Source of the DNA: Alphaproteobacteria bacterium
Lineage (GTDB): Bacteria > Pseudomonadota > Alphaproteobacteria > Sphingomonadales > Sphingomonadaceae
Length of the DNA: 9,803 nt
Assembly (NCBI GenBank): GCA_016650315.1
Contig: JAENVZ010000219.1
Coordinates: 1 to 9,803, forward strand
Direction of reading: 5' to 3'
Positions 6,327 to 9,803 of this stretch are shown piece after piece. Every line of letters starts with the position of its first letter. Position 1 is the first letter of the stretch. Both the position numbers and the translations under genes were made by a program. The notes beneath the pieces are model-generated. The model saw nothing but the letters and a program-made list of their open reading frames with translations. It was not told the origin of the DNA and ran no database searches.

Positions 6327-6339
6327 GCTGCAATGCAGC
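6327..6339 (+). other. small hairpin covering the upstream candidate start codon of the exporter
   Basis: GCTGC (6327-6331) can pair with GCAGC (6335-6339) around a three-base loop, AAT. The ATG at 6333-6335 lies in the loop and stem, so it would be partly hidden in mRNA. This favours ATG 6351 as the exporter start, or a minor regulatory hairpin in the 66-base leader between the phosphatase and exporter genes. Confidence 0.3.
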
Positions 6340-6350
6340 ATGATCGGGAA

Positions 6351-7604
6351 ATGACTGTAAGCGAAACGAGTGGGAAAGATTTTCCACTGGGATTTCCCGA
6401 ATTCATCGCTTTGGTCGCAGCGCTAATGGCATTGAACGCGCTTTCGATCGATCCGATGTTGCCCGCTCTTCCAGCGATCGGCAAGGCATTGGGCATCGTT
6501 GAAGATAACCAGCGCCAATGGATTGTCAGCACCTATTTCGCCGGGCTGGGCATTGGGTCGCTCTTTTATGGGTCATTGTCCGACAATTTCGGGCGCAAGC
6601 CCGTGCTGCTCGTCAGTTTGACATTTTACCTGTTGGCCAGTTTGTTTTGCGCGCTGGCACAGGATCTCACCGTGATGCTTGTTGGTCGCGCCGCGCAAGG
6701 GTTTTTTGCCGCCGCGACGCGTGTTGTCGCCATCAGCATCGTGCGCGACCGCTTTGTCGGCGACCGCATGGCAAGCATCATGTCGATGGTTTTCATCATT
6801 TTCATGATCGTGCCAATTCTGGCGCCAACTTTCGGTCAGCTCATCCTGTATGTTGCAGACTGGCGCTGGATTTTCGCCGCGTTGTTGGTGATCGGCGCAA
6901 TCATCATGGCATGGACTGCACTGCGGTTGCCTGAAACGCTCACGCCGCAAAACCAGGTACATATCAACCTTGGCGACATAACCACGACTTTCTGGAATAT
7001 CGTCACCAACCGCACGGCTTTTGGCTATATGGTGGCGACCGGCATCGCCATGGGCGCCATGATCGGCTTCATTACCTCGGCACAGCAGATATTTTTCGAC
7101 ACTTTCCATCTGCCTGACGAGTTCCCATACGCTTTTGCGGGAATTGCAGGCTTCATGGCGCTTGGCAGCTTTTGCAACAGCCGTCTTGTCGAACGTATTG
7201 GCGCGCGACGCATCAGCCAGGGATCGCTTATGCTTTTCATTGCACTGTCGGCTGTTCATGCAGCTATTGCCCTGTCGGGCATAGAGAATGTCTGGAGCTT
7301 TGTTGTCATTCAGGCGCTGACAATGTTATGTTTCGCGTTCACCGGTTCCAATTTCGGTGCGATTTCGATGGAATCATTTGCGCGTGGAGCAGGGGCGGCG
7401 TCATCGTTTCAGGCGTGCCTTACCACCCTTATTTCGGCCACCATCGGCACGTTTATCGGGGCGCAGTTCAACGGTACGACAGCGCCTCTGGCGCTTGGCT
7501 TCCTGTCCTGCGGTTTGCTTTCATTGCTGTGCGTGTTCTGGGCGGAACGGGGCAGGTTGTTTACTCGCCCCAACACCCCCAAAATCCCGCAGCCCTTCCG
7601 ATAA
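6351..7604 (+). CDS. Bcr/CflA-type MFS multidrug efflux transporter
   Basis: A 417-residue inner-membrane proton antiporter of the major facilitator superfamily, drug:H+ antiporter-1 branch, with about twelve hydrophobic segments. TM1 reads LNALSIDPMLPALPAIG, where Asp34 takes the place of the acidic residue conserved in Bcr/CflA TM1. Motif A is GSLSDNFGRKP (74-84) between TM2 and TM3, motif B is GRAAQGFFAAATRVVAISIV (112-131), and the motif C-like stretch PILAPTFGQLI (155-165) lies in TM5 and marks antiporters. WRWIF at 171-175 is also typical. Length agrees with the family (about 400). Known relatives export bicyclomycin, chloramphenicol-type drugs or other small molecules; the substrate here is not predictable. 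A start at ATG 6333 is possible and adds six residues, but neither site has a strong ribosome binding sequence and the upstream one sits in a small hairpin. The stop abuts the pepN stop with no gap. Confidence 0.9.
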   Translation: MTVSETSGKDFPLGFPEFIALVAALMALNALSIDPMLPALPAIGKALGIVEDNQRQWIVSTYFAGLGIGSLFYGSLSDNFGRKPVLLVSLTFYLLASLFCALAQDLTVMLVGRAAQGFFAAATRVVAISIVRDRFVGDRMASIMSMVFIIFMIVPILAPTFGQLILYVADWRWIFAALLVIGAIIMAWTALRLPETLTPQNQVHINLGDITTTFWNIVTNRTAFGYMVATGIAMGAMIGFITSAQQIFFDTFHLPDEFPYAFAGIAGFMALGSFCNSRLVERIGARRISQGSLMLFIALSAVHAAIALSGIENVWSFVVIQALTMLCFAFTGSNFGAISMESFARGAGAASSFQACLTTLISATIGTFIGAQFNGTTAPLALGFLSCGLLSLLCVFWAERGRLFTRPNTPKIPQPFR

Positions 7605-9803
7605 TTATCCCAGGCTTTTGCTGACCTGTTCGGTTACATCCTTTGACAGTCCCGGTACGGCAAGGATTCGCTGAAGCTCAGTTTGCATCGCAGTTCCACG
7701 CTGTTTGCCAAAGCGACGCCACCGCCCAAGCGATGGGACAAGGCGGGCCGCAGTCTGTGGATTCAATGCATCGAGCGCGATAATCGCATCGGCCAGCAGC
7801 GTATAACCTTTGCCCGAATGATGGTGGAAACCAAATTGGTTTGCGGCAAAAGCACCATAGAGCGCACGGGCGCGATTGGGATTGGTCAGCGTGAAGTCCC
7901 TGTGCGCGGCAAGTTCTGTGACCTGTTCCACTGTGTCCTCACGCGCGGCGAGGGCCTGCGTCTGGAACCATTTGTCGAGCACCAGTGCATTGTCACGATA
8001 GCGGTTGTAGAAAATGTCGAGCGCGGCGACCCGTTCGCTGCTTGATCCATTGGCAAGGACGGACAGCGCACCTTGCTGCTCCGTCATGTTGTCGGCCTGT
8101 TCGAACTGAGTGAAGGCAAGTTTGGCCGCATCGACCGTATCAGTCGCGTTGATATAGGCCAACGCTGTGTTACGCAGTCGCCGTGCGCCCTTGGCCGCAG
8201 GGGAGAGCGAAAAACCGTTGGCGCTGGTGCGGGCGTGGACGTCGCGCCATTCCTTTTCCAGCCGCCGTGCAATCTTTCCACGCAATTTTTCGCGCACGGC
8301 ATGAATGGTATCCGGATCGACAATATTCATCTGGTCACCCAGATAGCTTTCACTGGGCAGCGTGACCGCGTCGGCGATAAAGGCGTTATCCAGCCCCGGA
8401 TCGGTCAGCGTGCGGCGGATGGCTTCAATAACCGGCGTATCGTCGGCAGTGCCGCCCGCGATGTTGGCCATAAGCACATTGACCATCAGTTGCTGCATCG
8501 CTTCGTATCGGGCGAACGGATCATCATCATGGGCCGACAGAAAAGCCAGGTCCTTCTGGCTGCGGTTGGTGTCGACGATAACGGGCGCAGAAAAACTGCG
8601 GTTGATCGAAAGGACCGGCGGAGCGGGAAAGCCATCAAAATCGAATTGCTGCTTTTCCTTCGTCAGCACCAGCAATGTATCGCCCTGATGCGCGCCTGTC
8701 GTTGAATCGAACAGGGCGACGCGCAAGGGAATGGTCATAGGTTTCTTGTTGGCCTGACCGGGCGTTGGCGGAACATTTTGTTCCAGCGACAGCGTTGCCC
8801 GACCGGTTGTGACGTCATGGGACAACAACGCCTTGACGCGCGGCGTACCAGCCTGCTCATACCACAGGCGGAATTGCGAAAGGTCGATACCGCCGCCATC
8901 CTCCATCGCACGGACGAAATCCTCGCAGGTCACGGCCTGACCATCATGGCGATCGAAATAGAGGTCGGCACCTTTACGGAAGCGCTCCGTCCCCAGCATC
9001 AGCGCCATCATGCGGATAAGCTCTGCACCCTTGTTGTAAATGGTCGCGGTATAGAAATTGGAGATTTCCATGTAGGATTCAGGGCGCACCGGATGGGCAA
9101 GCGGACCGCTATCCTCTGGAAACTGTGCCGCGCGAAGCACGCGGACGTCCTCAATACGCTTGACCGCGGCTGAACCCATCTCGGCGGAAAATTGCTGGTC
9201 CCGGAAGACCGTGAAGCCTTCCTTCAGCGACAATTGGAACCAGTCGCGGCAGGTGACGCGATTGCCCGACCAGTTGTGAAAATATTCGTGCGCGACCACG
9301 CCTTCGACCGCGTCATAATCCGCATCGGTTGCGGTTTCGGGGTCGGCCAGGATGTAACGCGAATTGAAGATGTTAAGGCCCTTGTTCTCCATCGCGCCGA
9401 AATTGAAATCGGACACGGCGACGATGTTGAACACGTCCAGGTCATATTCGCGGCCATAGGTTTTTTCATCCCACGCCATGCTGTTTTTGAGCGCGGTCAT
9501 GGCGTGGCCCGTCCGTGGCAGATCCTCCTCACGGACCCAGATGCCCAGCGCGACCTTACGTCCCGACATGGTCGTGAAGCTGTCGGCATTGACCTGCAAA
9601 TCGCCTGCCACCATGGCAAACAGGTAACAGGGTTTGGGATGGGGATCGGTCCACCTGACCCAGTGTCGGCCGCCTGCCAGATCGCCGCTGGCCACCGGAT
9701 CGCCATTGGCAAGCAGCACGGGACAGGTTTTCCGGTCGGCTTCCATGCGCACGCTATAGCTGCTCAATATGTCGGGCCGGTCGGGGAAGAAGGTAATGCG
9801 ACG
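7605..9803 (-). CDS. pepN: Aminopeptidase N (M1 family zinc metallopeptidase), 5' end beyond window
   Basis: Cytoplasmic broad-specificity aminopeptidase that removes N-terminal residues from peptides during protein turnover. The 732 visible codons stay open to the right edge, and the first residues, RRITFFPDRPD, match an internal strand of E. coli PepN. The real start therefore lies outside, and the TTG at 9767 is not a start. The exopeptidase motif GAMEN is at visible residues 136-140, the zinc site HEYFH at 172-176 with the third ligand Glu195, and the catalytic Tyr256 in TATIYNKGAE. All four are offset by 125 from E. coli numbering (261, 297, 320, 381), so about 125 N-terminal residues are missing and the full protein should be near 857. 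NRVTCRDWFQLSLKEG and the C-terminal helical solenoid are also present. A Phe replaces the Met that precedes GAMEN in E. coli. The gene is convergent with the exporter gene. Confidence 0.97.
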   Translation of the reverse strand, partial: RRITFFPDRPDILSSYSVRMEADRKTCPVLLANGDPVASGDLAGGRHWVRWTDPHPKPCYLFAMVAGDLQVNADSFTTMSGRKVALGIWVREEDLPRTGHAMTALKNSMAWDEKTYGREYDLDVFNIVAVSDFNFGAMENKGLNIFNSRYILADPETATDADYDAVEGVVAHEYFHNWSGNRVTCRDWFQLSLKEGFTVFRDQQFSAEMGSAAVKRIEDVRVLRAAQFPEDSGPLAHPVRPESYMEISNFYTATIYNKGAELIRMMALMLGTERFRKGADLYFDRHDGQAVTCEDFVRAMEDGGGIDLSQFRLWYEQAGTPRVKALLSHDVTTGRATLSLEQNVPPTPGQANKKPMTIPLRVALFDSTTGAHQGDTLLVLTKEKQQFDFDGFPAPPVLSINRSFSAPVIVDTNRSQKDLAFLSAHDDDPFARYEAMQQLMVNVLMANIAGGTADDTPVIEAIRRTLTDPGLDNAFIADAVTLPSESYLGDQMNIVDPDTIHAVREKLRGKIARRLEKEWRDVHARTSANGFSLSPAAKGARRLRNTALAYINATDTVDAAKLAFTQFEQADNMTEQQGALSVLANGSSSERVAALDIFYNRYRDNALVLDKWFQTQALAAREDTVEQVTELAAHRDFTLTNPNRARALYGAFAANQFGFHHHSGKGYTLLADAIIALDALNPQTAARLVPSLGRWRRFGKQRGTAMQTELQRILAVPGLSKDVTEQVSKSLG

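Noticed and set aside
6573..7259. 228-codon minus-strand open frame opposite the MFS exporter
   Set aside because: Charged, His-rich, domain-free antisense frame of a 12-TM protein; no evidence of expression.
8073..8705. 210-codon plus-strand open frame opposite pepN
   Set aside because: Lies wholly within the PepN coding region on the other strand and shows no domain; treated as a shadow.
9765..9767. TTG as a possible pepN start codon
   Set aside because: The frame continues to the window edge and encodes RRITFFPDRPDI, which is conserved internal PepN sequence; the gene simply runs off the window.
1..9803. Defence island, mobile element, CRISPR or biosynthetic cluster
   Set aside because: No transposase, integrase, inverted terminal repeats, regularly spaced repeats, nuclease/toxin pairs or synthase domains were seen; all genes belong to common housekeeping families.

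Overview
The window is a compact, moderately GC-rich bacterial chromosome segment that reads as ordinary core genome of an alphaproteobacterium. The order Sphingomonadales is my best guess. That rests on overall protein character and on the STAS-fused MlaE / MlaF / MlaD / PqiC-like lipoprotein layout, not on any database search. I see no mobile element, tRNA, rRNA, CRISPR array or plasmid/phage signature. Coding density is very high: no stretch longer than about 125 bases lacks a gene.

Layout, left to right. Bases 1-235 (+) are the C-terminal part of a HIT/HinT-family nucleotide-binding protein that enters from the left. A 123-base gap with a GC-rich hairpin follows, then a 12-TM APC-family amino acid permease (359-1912, +). 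Converging on it, with only 17 bases between stop codons, is a four-gene minus-strand operon (5496 down to 1930). In transcription order it is: MlaE-type permease with a fused N-terminal STAS domain, MlaF-type ATPase, MlaD-type MCE protein, and a PqiC/LpxL-unrelated ABC auxiliary lipoprotein (PF03886 type). The junctions overlap by 4, 1 and 4 bases, so the genes are probably translationally coupled. Divergent from this operon are a HAD-IB phosphatase resembling PgpC/CicA (5613-6284, +) and then a Bcr/CflA-type MFS drug exporter (6351-7604, +). The exporter's stop codon directly abuts the stop codon of a minus-strand aminopeptidase N gene (7605 to the right edge), which lacks about 125 N-terminal residues because the window ends.

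How the genes work together. The minus-strand operon encodes a complete inner-membrane lipid-transport ABC complex plus an envelope lipoprotein, presumably moving phospholipids between inner and outer membranes. The divergent HAD phosphatase has the architecture of phosphatidylglycerophosphate phosphatases, so the 5497-5612 region may be a small phospholipid-homeostasis hub; that link is inference. The amino acid permease and PepN (oligopeptide turnover) are independent housekeeping functions. I did not find a convincing undescribed system. The most interesting items are the lipid-transport/lipid-phosphatase pairing, a perfect 14-base tandem repeat in the divergent intergenic region, and the zero-gap convergent stops inside a palindrome.
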